NCBI GenBank assembly: GCA_903927685.1
Contig: CAIYOB010000494.1
Span: 1 to 60,952, forward strand
Direction of reading: 5' to 3'
DNA: 60,952 nucleotides
DNA from: an uncultured Planctomycetaceae bacterium
Lineage (GTDB): Bacteria > Planctomycetota > Planctomycetia > Pirellulales > Pirellulaceae
Position 1 is the first letter of the stretch. Every line of letters starts with the position of its first letter. Shown here piece after piece: positions 35,727-44,675 of this stretch. The position numbers were made by a program, and so were the translations under genes. The notes under the pieces were generated by a model. It made no database searches and was not told the origin of the DNA. It saw only the letters and a program-made list of their open reading frames with translations.

Positions 35727-38222
35727 ATGCGGGTCCGCAGGCGGGGACGATGGCTGTGGTGGGTGCTGGCTGCGCTTTGTTGCCATGCCGTGACTGGTCC
35801 TGCCGCCAGCACGTGGGCGGCCGCTGTCGAGCCGGAGGCCGAGTCGGCGGTTCGCGACGAGTCGCCGGAAGAGGAGCCCGCCGATCCGGAGTCGGACGGC
35901 GACGAGATCACCTTCCAACTGGCCGATTACCTGCAGGAACCACCGCCTCCCGTTCGGCCCTTGCTGGGCGAACAGGCGGCTCCGCTGCCGACCCAGGCCC
36001 TGCCCTTGACGCAGGACATCTTCGTGACCGAAGAACTCCGCCGCCGCTGGGTGGGACAGGAGCGGCGAATCCGTTATCCGTGGGGAACCAGCGAATTCGT
36101 GCTCGGCTCGGAAAGTGCCTTCCGCGTCAGCAGCGACCTGGGCAACCTGCTGGACAAATCGCTGTCGACCCCGGCCGCTCGCACCCAGCCCCGGTCGCCC
36201 AACAGTCATGATCCGCGGGTCCGGGGCGCACGCTCCGGCCGGCTCGTCGTGTCGGGCTCCTATTGGGCTCCGGCCCGCGAGGACCTGGACACACCGCTGG
36301 ACAAGATCGATTCCCGCCTGCTGCAAGACATGGTGGTGATCAAGGGCCCCTACACCGCGCGGTTGGGCCCGGCGCTGCGGTTCGTCGATTTCGAACTGAT
36401 CGAATCGCCGCGGTACGAGGAGGGATTCCGGACGTTCGCGGGGACGGCGTTGGAGTACAAGACCAACGGCGAGCAACTGTATGGGCGTCAGAACATCTGG
36501 GGTGGCGGCCAGGACTGGGGATTTCGGGTCGGCTACGGACATCGCACGGGCAACGATTATGAAACCGGCGCCTCGTGGTTCGATGCGGACGGCCTGATTC
36601 CGGCCAGCTACAACTCGCGAAACCTGTACGCCGCCGGCGGCTATGATCCGTCGGACACCAGCCGGCTGGAGTTCTACTATCTGCGGCTGGACGAGACGAA
36701 CGTCGAGTACTCGTCGTTGGTCTACGATGTCAACGCCCTGCAGACCGACGGTTATCAGCTGCGCTACACGGATTGGGGCGGCACGGCCTATGATCTGCTC
36801 GAAGTCGAGGGCTGGTACAACCGCACGGCCTTTACCGGGGACACGAGCCGCCTGTCCAAGAGCCGCCAGATCCCGTCGCTGCAGACCTGGTTTGGCCTGG
36901 CGCCCGGCCAGTACCTGGTTACCGACGTCGACGGCATGTCCGCCGGCTATCGAGCCGCGGTCACCTGGGGCGAAGCGGACTGTGCCCAGTGGACTGTCGG
37001 CACGGACTTGATCCGCCTGGGACAGCAACTGAACGATGTCGTTCCGGACACCGAACAGGTGATTCCATATCCTCCGTTCATCGCCTATACCATTCCGGGT
37101 ATGAACTACCCCATCCCGCGTTCGGAATCGCTGGACATCGGCCTGTTCACGGAACAGACCCTGCCGTTCGACAGCGGCTTGACCGTGCGGACCGGAGCCC
37201 GGGTGGATGCGATCGAGACCGATGCCCGCGAGTCGGTGCCGGGCATGGGAGTGTACAGCGGGTTCCCGCCGGAGAACATCCCGACCACCCTGAGCGACCT
37301 CAAGGACGCGCCGCTGGAACAGCATTTCGTCCCGTGGTCGCTGTACGCGACGGCCGAATATCCGGTGACGGCATCCTGGACGCTGATGGGGGGCGCCGGG
37401 TATGGGATGCGGCCGCCGACGTTGACCGAGCTGTATGCGGCGGGCTCCTTCCTGGGCAGCCTGCAGCCGGGGCTGACCTTCGTCGAGGGTGATCCCGAAC
37501 TGGACCCCGAGCGGATGTTGCAGGTGGATGTCGGCGTGCGGGGCGACCTCGGCGACACGCGACTCAGTCTGACCGGATTTCACGCCTGGGTCTTCGACTA
37601 TATTACCTACGACGACGTGGGCGTGATCTACCAGTTCCCGCATCCCGGTTTCGTGCCGGGGCAGGATCTGCAGCAAGCCGCTTTTGTCAATACGGACTTG
37701 GCCACGCTGACCGGATTCGAACTGCTGGCCGACCGGGACTTCTCCAGTTGGCTCAGCGGCTTTGCCTGGCTGAGTTACGTCCAAGGCGAGGACCACAGCC
37801 GGAGCAATCCTGCGCGGATCGCGGCCCTGCTGCGGGAACAAGCGGGCTATCCCGCGGATACGCCGCGGAGCTTCGTCGACGGTGTCGACAACGAAGCCCT
37901 GCCCGGCATTCCGCCGCTGGAAGCTCGCGTCGGGCTGCGCATCCACCAACCCCGGCCCAATCCGGCTTGGGGCACGGAATTCGAACTGCGGATGGTCGAT
38001 CGGCAAGACCGCGTCGCGACCACGCTGTACGAGCAGGTGACTCCGGGCTTCACGATTCTGAACGCCCGCGCCTTCTGGCGGCCGTGGGAGAGATTCGGGC
38101 TGTTCGGTGGCGTGGAGAACATCACCGACAAGTTCTATCGGGAACACCTGGACTACCGCAGCGGCCGCGGCACTTACCGGTCCGGAGTGAACTTCTACTT
38201 GCTCACGGAGATCGTGTACTAA
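35727..38222 (+). CDS. TonB-dependent outer-membrane receptor
   Basis: This 831-aa protein has a signal peptide (WLWWVLAALCCHAVTGPAAS), an acidic Pro-rich N-terminal spacer, a plug domain with the DMVVIKGPYTARLGPALRFV segment and a beta-barrel of alternating aromatic strands. It ends in VNFYLLTEIVY with the aromatic terminal residue required for barrel assembly. The GVENITDKFYREHLDY segment is the usual barrel C-terminal signature. The cargo cannot be read from sequence; no riboswitch was seen upstream and no transport operon follows. Confidence 0.88.
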   Translation: MRVRRRGRWLWWVLAALCCHAVTGPAASTWAAAVEPEAESAVRDESPEEEPADPESDGDEITFQLADYLQEPPPPVRPLLGEQAAPLPTQALPLTQDIFVTEELRRRWVGQERRIRYPWGTSEFVLGSESAFRVSSDLGNLLDKSLSTPAARTQPRSPNSHDPRVRGARSGRLVVSGSYWAPAREDLDTPLDKIDSRLLQDMVVIKGPYTARLGPALRFVDFELIESPRYEEGFRTFAGTALEYKTNGEQLYGRQNIWGGGQDWGFRVGYGHRTGNDYETGASWFDADGLIPASYNSRNLYAAGGYDPSDTSRLEFYYLRLDETNVEYSSLVYDVNALQTDGYQLRYTDWGGTAYDLLEVEGWYNRTAFTGDTSRLSKSRQIPSLQTWFGLAPGQYLVTDVDGMSAGYRAAVTWGEADCAQWTVGTDLIRLGQQLNDVVPDTEQVIPYPPFIAYTIPGMNYPIPRSESLDIGLFTEQTLPFDSGLTVRTGARVDAIETDARESVPGMGVYSGFPPENIPTTLSDLKDAPLEQHFVPWSLYATAEYPVTASWTLMGGAGYGMRPPTLTELYAAGSFLGSLQPGLTFVEGDPELDPERMLQVDVGVRGDLGDTRLSLTGFHAWVFDYITYDDVGVIYQFPHPGFVPGQDLQQAAFVNTDLATLTGFELLADRDFSSWLSGFAWLSYVQGEDHSRSNPARIAALLREQAGYPADTPRSFVDGVDNEALPGIPPLEARVGLRIHQPRPNPAWGTEFELRMVDRQDRVATTLYEQVTPGFTILNARAFWRPWERFGLFGGVENITDKFYREHLDYRSGRGTYRSGVNFYLLTEIVY

Positions 38223-39013
38223 CTCACACGCGTGGCAATTCCATTCGTAGATTTCTCCACGGGTCAAGTAACCGTCATCCTCGGCGAGGTTTCGGTTCCT
38301 TGAATTGGTCGTGACGGACCCCGGCGGGCGGAATCCCGTGGCCCACGGCCGCGAGTTCTCTTGGGCGTCCTGGAGCCCGGACGGACAGTAAGTGGCGTGC
38401 TTGACGATGAACGGGATCCAGGAAGGCCGGCACATGTTCGGCGCGCGCCCGTCGCCGGACGGCCGACATCGGCTCTTGCCCCGGAGCGTCGTAGACCTGG
38501 GCCAAGTGGATCTGGTGGGAACGACGATGGCGATCATCCGCCGCGGCGACACTCCCCTGCGCGGCGATGCGGGCGAAACGGTGCGGAAACGCAGTCCCCA
38601 TGCGCCGCTGGGGCCGCGACTCGATCTCGGCCCCGGCTGGAAGCCGCCTTGGACCAGCCACGAATCCCCGTCGGCTTTTTCACCTTAGTCTTTCGGCCTT
38701 GTCTGTAGAGACTAGGTGAAAGGTGCTGGAGCGGCAGGCCCTCCGGCGTACAGCGAAGAATGGAGCCACAGCGGATGAAGCCCGGCCCGGTCACGCCTCG
38801 GCGTCTTGCCGCCCACAACCTGGGCGCGATACAATATTCGCGACTTGGACGTTCTGGGCGTTGACACCGCCTCGGACGCCGCAATGCCGCGCAGCAATTG
38901 CCACGTCTGACTCTGTCTTTTCGGTCCACGGTTTGCCGATTCGAGTCGCATCCCAGAGCCCGGACGCGAAACATCCTGACCATGTTTTCAGTGATTAACC
39001 CGAGGACAGAATC
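38223..39013. other. 790-bp region without a convincing gene
   Basis: Several open frames occur on both strands, but none has a good start, ribosome site or recognisable domain. A hairpin lies at 38678-38721 (TTTCACCTTAGTCT against AGACTAGGTGAAA). A minus-strand frame reading RGEIYEWNCHACEL near 38245 weakly recalls colicin-type nuclease tails but cannot be supported. The region may be decayed DNA upstream of the glycosidase operon. Confidence 0.5.
38678..38721. repeat. Hairpin in the non-coding region
   Basis: The arms at 38678-38691 and 38709-38721 pair over 13 bp with one bulged T. The loop is 17 nt. No T-run follows on either strand. Confidence 0.6.
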
Positions 39014-39640
39014 GTGAGCGACCGAGGGTCTTGGACCATATTCAGTCGCCTTGCTCTACCTATCGAACGGGCACTGGCGCGGCCCGACTGGACGGCGGAA
39101 ACGGCCAGGCTGAGCGTGGCTCCCGGCACGGCGAAGACGTGGTTTCCGGGATACTACGTCCTGGTTCCGCCCGATACCTTTGCGACGAATAACAAATCCT
39201 GGCGAGTTCTCCAAGGTGCCGACGGCCGCTTGTTCGCCGGCCTGCACGTGTCTGTCACCTGGGGGCAGATCGAGACGACCCGAGGTGAATTCCGCTGGGA
39301 CAAGATCGACTCGCGTCTGAATGCGCTGCCGCCTGGCAAGAAGCTGTCCCTCAGTCTCTCCTGGCAGGGTTGGGGCGGGATGCAGACCTGTCCCAATGGC
39401 ATGCTGGAGAACCCCGCCGATGACAGCGGACCGCGGGTGCGAGGAGCGAAGCAGGCCCGTGGCCGGCAACGGCGCAGCGACGGGCACTTCGCCACCGGCA
39501 AGATGGCCGGCGACCACAACAACTCGCATTTCTGCCCGCACGTCCTGGCCAACGCCGGCAAGTGGCCCTGCTGGATGGGCGTGGAATGGCAGGACCTCGG
39601 CTCAACTGCTACGGCACAGCGTCTGGCCTCTTACAGATGA
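39014..39640 (+). pseudogene. Truncated glycoside hydrolase N-terminal fragment
   Basis: The frame from GTG 39014 encodes 208 aa. Residues about 42-125 (WFPGYYVLVPPDTFATNN, VSVTWGQIETTRGEFRWDKI, LSLSLSWQGWGG) look like the first strands of a TIM-barrel glycosidase. The remainder is out of character (Arg/Gln-rich), and the protein stops far short of a full barrel. It lies 13 bp before the GH127-like gene. Most likely a decayed gene; the exact family is not certain. Confidence 0.5.
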
Positions 39641-39653
39641 GGACGGGAGATCG

Positions 39654-41747
39654 ATGAAGATTGGCTGCTTGCTGACCTTGACCACCTTGACGACCTTGAC
39701 TCTGGCCGCGGCCGACGGCATGTGCGGCGGCCCGGTGCTCGGGATCCCGCCTGCCGGCGATGTCCAGCCGCGCGGCTGGATCTGGAAGCAAATGGACTTG
39801 GATCTGCGCCAAGGCCTGGCTGGCGGCTATCCGCAGGTCTCCAACATCGTCAACGTCGAGTTATTCGCCCATCGCAACGGCACGCTCGCTCAGCCCTACG
39901 AGTATCCCCAGGGCAGGGTGGCCAGGTCGTGGTGGGTCGGCGAAGTCGAGGGCAACTGGTTGGACTCCGTGGTGCGACTGGCCTTTCTGACCGACAACGC
40001 GCAATACAAGGACCGGGTCAAACAGGCTTACGACCGGATTATCGAGGCGCAGCAGGAGGAGCCAGACGGGTATATCGGCATCTATGTGCCCGGCGACCGG
40101 TTCGCATTACGCACCGAGACGACCTACAACAACGGTGAATTGTGGACCCAGAGCCGCTTGTTCCAGGGAATGCTGGCGTACTATGAATTCACCAAAGACG
40201 AGCGGGTTCTCGCCGCGGTGAAAAGGGCCGTCGATTGCACACTCAAGAACTACCAGGGCCGGGAGGTATTCTTCCAGGCCAGCGGGGTGTCGCACGGCAT
40301 CGCCTTTACCGACACCTTGGAATGGCTGCATCGCATCACCGGCGAGCAGAAGTACGTGGAGGCCATGCAGTGGATGTACGACGATTTTTCGTCCCGGGAG
40401 GGCGAGACGCCGCCCAAGGCCGGCGCTGACCTGAGTTATGACGAACTGAAATACCTCGACCGCCTGTGGTTTTCCCATACGCCGCACACCATGGAGGGAA
40501 TCCACACGCCGATCATCGCCTGGTGCATGACGGGCGAGGAGAAGTACCAGGCCGCGGCCGCCAACATTCTGCCCAAGTACGATCGCCATGACACGCCGGG
40601 CGGCGGTTGCGTGGGGGATGAGGCCATCGGCCGGCGATTGGGGACCTCGATGTTGCCCCGCGAGTATTGCACCATGGTCTCGGCGGTCATGGCCCTGAAC
40701 CGCATTACCGCCTGGACCGGCAACCTCGACGCCGCCCGTCGCGCCGAGATGATCGCCCTGAACGCAGCCCAGGGGGCGAGATTCCATCCGGCCTTGACGG
40801 CCGTCCGCTATCTGAGCCACGACAATCAAAAGGACGCCAGCACGGGCGCCCATTCGCAGCGTTATCTGTATTCGGCCTGGCACGGCGCGGCTCCCTGCTG
40901 TTCGACGACCGCTGCCCGCCTGATGCCGTACTACATCGAGGGCATGTGGTTGACCGATCACCAGCGCAACTGCCTGGTCGCCAGTCACTACGGGCCCAAC
41001 CGCATCGACACCGTCGTGGCGGGCAACCGCGTGGCCGTGGTGGAGGACACGCTGTTCCCGTTTTCCGACCAGGTGAAATTCACGTTCGAATGCGACGCCG
41101 ACACCGCCCTCGTCTTGCGCAAGCCGGACCTTTGCGGCCAGGTGACCGTTGATATTCCCCCGGCGCGCGTCGCGGTCACCGCGACGACGCTGACGATCGC
41201 CGGACCATGGCAGCACGGCGATTCGGTCGCGGTGGATTTCGATTTCCAGCCGCAGCTGGTCTCCGAGCCCCATTTGGAGAATGCCTGTCACTACCGCTGG
41301 GGTTCCCTGCTGTTCTCCCTGCCGTTGGGCGAATTGAGAACATCGGTCAAGGAGTTCGAGGCCCTGGATGGCACGCCGAGCGGATTCTCCATGTGGGAGG
41401 TCAAGCCCAAACACCCCGAACGTTGGGACTATCGTTTTGACCGGAGCGAGCGATTCGTCCACGTCGACTTGCCCGCGGGCGACGCCGACACGCCCTACGC
41501 CCAGCCTCCCGTCGGTCTTCGCGGCCGGATGCTGGACAAGGATGGCAACAAGGTGGAAGTGACGCTCACGCCGCTGGGCTGTTCGGTGTTACGCCGGACG
41601 AGTTTCCCCGATAGCGCCCAGCCGACCGTCGGGCCGCGAGAGGAGTGGACGGTCAAGGGGCGAGTCATTAACCCTGACGGGACCATGGTGGAAACGAACG
41701 CCAAGAAGAAGCCCGCCGGGCGGCCCAAGAAGCCGCCGATCCGTTAG
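39654..41747 (+). CDS. GH127-like beta-L-arabinofuranosidase, secreted
   Basis: The 697-aa protein starts at ATG 39654 (GGGAG upstream) with a signal peptide (MKIGCLLTLTTLTTLTLAAA). The body is an (alpha/alpha)6 barrel of the former DUF1680 family. The zinc-thiolate set of characterised GH127 enzymes is present as E-x-C in PREYCTMVS and the paired Cys in APCCSTTAARLMPYY. It would release arabinofuranose from plant glycans. The C-terminus is a basic KKKPAGRPKKPP tail. Next gene after 18 bp. Confidence 0.88.
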   Translation: MKIGCLLTLTTLTTLTLAAADGMCGGPVLGIPPAGDVQPRGWIWKQMDLDLRQGLAGGYPQVSNIVNVELFAHRNGTLAQPYEYPQGRVARSWWVGEVEGNWLDSVVRLAFLTDNAQYKDRVKQAYDRIIEAQQEEPDGYIGIYVPGDRFALRTETTYNNGELWTQSRLFQGMLAYYEFTKDERVLAAVKRAVDCTLKNYQGREVFFQASGVSHGIAFTDTLEWLHRITGEQKYVEAMQWMYDDFSSREGETPPKAGADLSYDELKYLDRLWFSHTPHTMEGIHTPIIAWCMTGEEKYQAAAANILPKYDRHDTPGGGCVGDEAIGRRLGTSMLPREYCTMVSAVMALNRITAWTGNLDAARRAEMIALNAAQGARFHPALTAVRYLSHDNQKDASTGAHSQRYLYSAWHGAAPCCSTTAARLMPYYIEGMWLTDHQRNCLVASHYGPNRIDTVVAGNRVAVVEDTLFPFSDQVKFTFECDADTALVLRKPDLCGQVTVDIPPARVAVTATTLTIAGPWQHGDSVAVDFDFQPQLVSEPHLENACHYRWGSLLFSLPLGELRTSVKEFEALDGTPSGFSMWEVKPKHPERWDYRFDRSERFVHVDLPAGDADTPYAQPPVGLRGRMLDKDGNKVEVTLTPLGCSVLRRTSFPDSAQPTVGPREEWTVKGRVINPDGTMVETNAKKKPAGRPKKPPIR

Positions 41748-41765
41748 CCGTCTGGAAAGCCAATC

Positions 41766-43334
41766 ATGAAACCGTGTAACCTGTGCCTGCTCACTGTGGC
41801 CACCTTGTTGGCGTGGGGAATGATCGACAGCGGCGTTCTCCAGGCGGCCGGCCAACCGGAGGGGCCGGTCCAAGTTGACTCCCAGAATCCGCATTACTTC
41901 CGGTACCGCGGCCAGCCGCTGATCTTGGTCACTTCCGACCACACGTGGTTCGCTGCGACGGCGGCGGATTTCGACTACGTGCGGTTTTTCGACGCACTCG
42001 CGGCCAACCACAACAACTTGACCCGCATCTATCCCGGTGCGCACCCGGTCAATTACGAGAACCAGCCGCTCGTCTTTCCGTGGATGCGGCGGGCGGACGG
42101 GCGTTACGACCTGGACCAGTGGAACGCGGCCTACTTCGAGCGTCTGCATGCGCTGATGGAGTATGCACAAGCCAAGGATGTGATCGTGGACATCTGCCTG
42201 TTCAACGGCTGGGGCACGGACGAGAAACAAACCTATCAGTGGCGTTGGGAATCGTGCCCGTTGAACGATGCGAACAACGTGCAGAACGGCGTCGGCGTCA
42301 AACGCGACCAGCAGTGCACGCTGGAGGAGCCGGCGCTGGTCGCGTATCAGCAGGCTTACGTGCGTCGAATCGTCAGCGAGTTGAACCGGTACGACAACCT
42401 GATCTATGACGTCGCGGATGAACCCGATTTCTTTAACGCGATTGACGACCAGAAAGTGAATCCGTGGATCGACGTGATGCTGGACGAGATCATCCGCACC
42501 GAGGCGAGCCTCCCGAAGCAGCATCTGATTGCACAGACCTATCATCGCTCGTTGGAGGAGCACGGCAAGAAGTGGGGCGCGGACCCACGCACGGCGTGGA
42601 TTTCGGTCGAGTACACCGCCGGGCTCGAAGCGTTCGCCGCCCAATATGCCCACGGGAAGCCCTATGTGCTGATCGAAACCACCACACCGATTCTCAATCC
42701 ACTGGGGTTTTGGGGTGCGGAATACGGCGTTGACTCGTCGCGCATCCACGCGTGGCCCTTCCTGGTGGCAGGCGGAGCTGGGGTGCTTGAGTTCAACGAT
42801 GATTTCGACAGCCAGGCGCCGGCCGGACGAGAACGGACGGAGGAGATTCTGCGGCAGCGCGGCGTTCTGCGGAAGTTCATCGAGAGTTTCGAGTTCACCC
42901 GCATGCGACCGTTCCAGGATTTCGGCGGGATCCAACCGGCTCCCCTGCGCGAACGATCCGCCGCGACCGGTGCCAAACAGGCCCCCGTCCGCGTCGAGGA
43001 CCTCCATCGGGCTTGGGGCACCGCCCTGGCCGAACCGGGCCGGCAATACGCGCTTTATGTCAGCCATTCGTACGTCGGCTCCGCACCAGCCCGAATCGGC
43101 GGCGCGGGCGGCGGGCCGGGCTGTTATCGCGCGGTTCCCGGAACGTATCGCGAAACCATCACCCTGAGCGATGTGCCGCGCGGCATCTATGATGTCGAGT
43201 GGATCGATCCCGCCTCGGGCCGGATTGTCGCGGCTCAGAAAGCGGACCACCCCGGCGGCCGTTTCACCAGCGAAACGCCGATCTATTCGGTCGACGTCGC
43301 CCTCCGGATGAAATCGTCTTCAGCCCACGAATGA
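41766..43334 (+). CDS. Secreted TIM-barrel glycoside hydrolase (clan GH-A type)
   Basis: The 522-aa protein has a signal peptide (CLLTVATLLAWGMIDSGVLQ) and a GH-A-like barrel. A candidate acid/base Glu lies in YDVADEPDF after the fourth strand, and a candidate nucleophile Glu in KPYVLIETTTP after the seventh. The N-terminal YFRYRGQPLILVTSDHTWF recalls DUF4038-type enzymes. A beta-sandwich follows (GIYDVEWIDPASGRIV). The substrate is unknown; pairing with the arabinofuranosidase suggests a plant side-chain sugar. Confidence 0.78.
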   Translation: MKPCNLCLLTVATLLAWGMIDSGVLQAAGQPEGPVQVDSQNPHYFRYRGQPLILVTSDHTWFAATAADFDYVRFFDALAANHNNLTRIYPGAHPVNYENQPLVFPWMRRADGRYDLDQWNAAYFERLHALMEYAQAKDVIVDICLFNGWGTDEKQTYQWRWESCPLNDANNVQNGVGVKRDQQCTLEEPALVAYQQAYVRRIVSELNRYDNLIYDVADEPDFFNAIDDQKVNPWIDVMLDEIIRTEASLPKQHLIAQTYHRSLEEHGKKWGADPRTAWISVEYTAGLEAFAAQYAHGKPYVLIETTTPILNPLGFWGAEYGVDSSRIHAWPFLVAGGAGVLEFNDDFDSQAPAGRERTEEILRQRGVLRKFIESFEFTRMRPFQDFGGIQPAPLRERSAATGAKQAPVRVEDLHRAWGTALAEPGRQYALYVSHSYVGSAPARIGGAGGGPGCYRAVPGTYRETITLSDVPRGIYDVEWIDPASGRIVAAQKADHPGGRFTSETPIYSVDVALRMKSSSAHE

Positions 43335-43500
43335 ACGCCCCACCCTTTGCGCGCCACTTGTCGCCGAATCTGGCAACGACACGACGCTGATGTTCTGTGA
43401 CTTCGCATCCCGACCATCGGCAAGTCGGGAAGGCTCAGAAACAGAAAGTGAAGGTGAAGGGGCAATGGCTGTCTATTGGCCGGTCACAGCGGCGTACTTC

Positions 43501-44091
43501 TTACGCTCCCTCGTCTCTCCCCGCTGGCGTGCCGTCCGGTGTTCGTTCCCTGGTCAGGAGGTAGGCAATGATACCGCCTCCAATGGCGCCGAACAGATGA
43601 CCGTCCCACGAAACCTGCGATCCGAAGCGAGGAATGACGCCCGTTAGCAATGTGCCGCCATACAAGAAGCCCACGATCATGGACACAATCAGCGGCACGA
43701 TTCTCTTTTCCCGAAAGCCCGAAACGATCAAAAAGGCAATCAGCCCGAAGATCAGTCCGCTGGCCCCAACGTGAGTTGCATTGCGTCCGAAGATCCACAA
43801 CAATATACCCCCCAGCAAAACGACCTCAATCACGATCTCCCACGAGCGCGCGTTGGAGCCAGCCAGCAGCGTGAGCAGGATGAATAGCGGCCCGGTGTTG
43901 CTCAGAAGGTGCTGGAAATTGGCATGGAGAAACGGCGTGGCGGGAATGCCCACGAGTCCGGCCAGCGTCCGGGGTGTCAACCCCAACGTGTTGATGTCGA
44001 ACGGCACGAGGCAGTCCAGGATGAAGACGCCCCAGATCACCGCCACAAAAGCGATGACGCCCTGCAATTCCTGCTGGATCGTGTGCTTCAC
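43501..44091 (-). CDS. Rhomboid-family intramembrane serine protease
   Basis: The 196-aa protein has six hydrophobic segments. The catalytic dyad is visible: Ser in GASGLIFG and His in DGHLFGAIGG; HANFQHLLSNT matches the rhomboid TM2 region. GTG 44091 was chosen because AGGAGA lies 9-10 nt upstream; a TTG at 44121 is the longer alternative. Substrate unknown. Confidence 0.87.
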   Translation of the reverse strand: MKHTIQQELQGVIAFVAVIWGVFILDCLVPFDINTLGLTPRTLAGLVGIPATPFLHANFQHLLSNTGPLFILLTLLAGSNARSWEIVIEVVLLGGILLWIFGRNATHVGASGLIFGLIAFLIVSGFREKRIVPLIVSMIVGFLYGGTLLTGVIPRFGSQVSWDGHLFGAIGGGIIAYLLTRERTPDGTPAGRDEGA

Positions 44092-44127
44092 GGCGTTAGG
44101 TCTCCTGTGTCGGATCGGCAAGTGGAT

Positions 44128-44490
44128 CTAGCTCCCCAGCCGTTCTTTCAGGACCGGCCCCAGATCGAGCAGGGCCTTCTCGCCGTCGCCGACAAAAGCC
44201 GAGCCGTGCCGGTCTCACACGGCCTCGGCAGAGGGTGCCGCTTCAAGCCAGTTGTTGAGGGCACCGCATTCATCGGCCTCGAAATGGCTAAAGCCTAGCC
44301 ACCGAATTGTGGACGGGTCGAGGATCTGGGTTACGGTTTCGAGTAACAGGGGGAACATCGCCCTCGTGCCCGTGTGATACAGCAACGGTTGATCGTCTTT
44401 GACGAGAAACTGATTGAACTGCAAGTCGATTTCGGGTACATAGGTCGATATGCGATAAACGTCCGGTGCGATTTCCGTAATTGTCGGCAT
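44128..44490 (-). pseudogene. MBL-fold (flavodiiron-like) protein with internal deletion and in-frame TGA
   Basis: The first 91 codons read as the N-terminus of an ODP-type metallo-beta-lactamase-fold protein ([38 protein letters not shown]). A TGA at 44215-44217 interrupts the frame, and the same frame continues as DRHGSAFVGDGEKALLDLGP and VLKERLGS to a TAG at 44128. That is the usual C-terminal end of the family. About 120 central residues, including the remaining metal ligands, are missing, so a deletion joined the two ends within one codon. Confidence 0.75.
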
Positions 44491-44525
44491 GTTGACGCCC
44501 CCTTATCTCCGATAAAACGTGACTG

Positions 44526-44675
44526 TCACCGCTTCAAGTGCTGAGCGAAGAGATCCCCGGCGGCGGCGGCCGCTTTCTTCCCGGATTCCCTGCCGAAGCC
44601 GTGCCTCTGTCCCGCGAACACCCCCAACGTGTGATTGGCCCCAGCCGCCTTCACCTTCTGTCCAGCTGCCTCACC
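44526..44675 (-). pseudogene. C-terminal remnant of a dienelactone-hydrolase-like protein
   Basis: The minus-strand frame ends QKVKAAGANHTLGVFAGQRH, GFGRESGKKAAAAAGDLFAQ, HLKR, stop. This is the typical last part of alpha/beta dienelactone hydrolases, with the catalytic His in RHGFG. Nothing upstream in the frame belongs to it; the DUF4038 gene ends there (stop at 44671). Confidence 0.6.

Noticed and set aside
35613..38552. Open minus-strand frame of 979 codons opposite the TonB receptor, with RGEIYEWNCHACEL near 38245 that recalls colicin-type nuclease tails
   Set aside because: Most of it mirrors the receptor gene. The similarity is limited to about a dozen residues and lacks the flanking conserved part.
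38712..38951. Minus-strand frame of 79 codons in the non-coding region
   Set aside because: No ribosome site, no domain and no supporting context; it may be part of decayed DNA.
44215..44217. TGA in the MBL-fold gene as a selenocysteine or readthrough codon
   Set aside because: The sequence on either side does not join as a continuous MBL fold; a large central part is missing, which fits a deletion.
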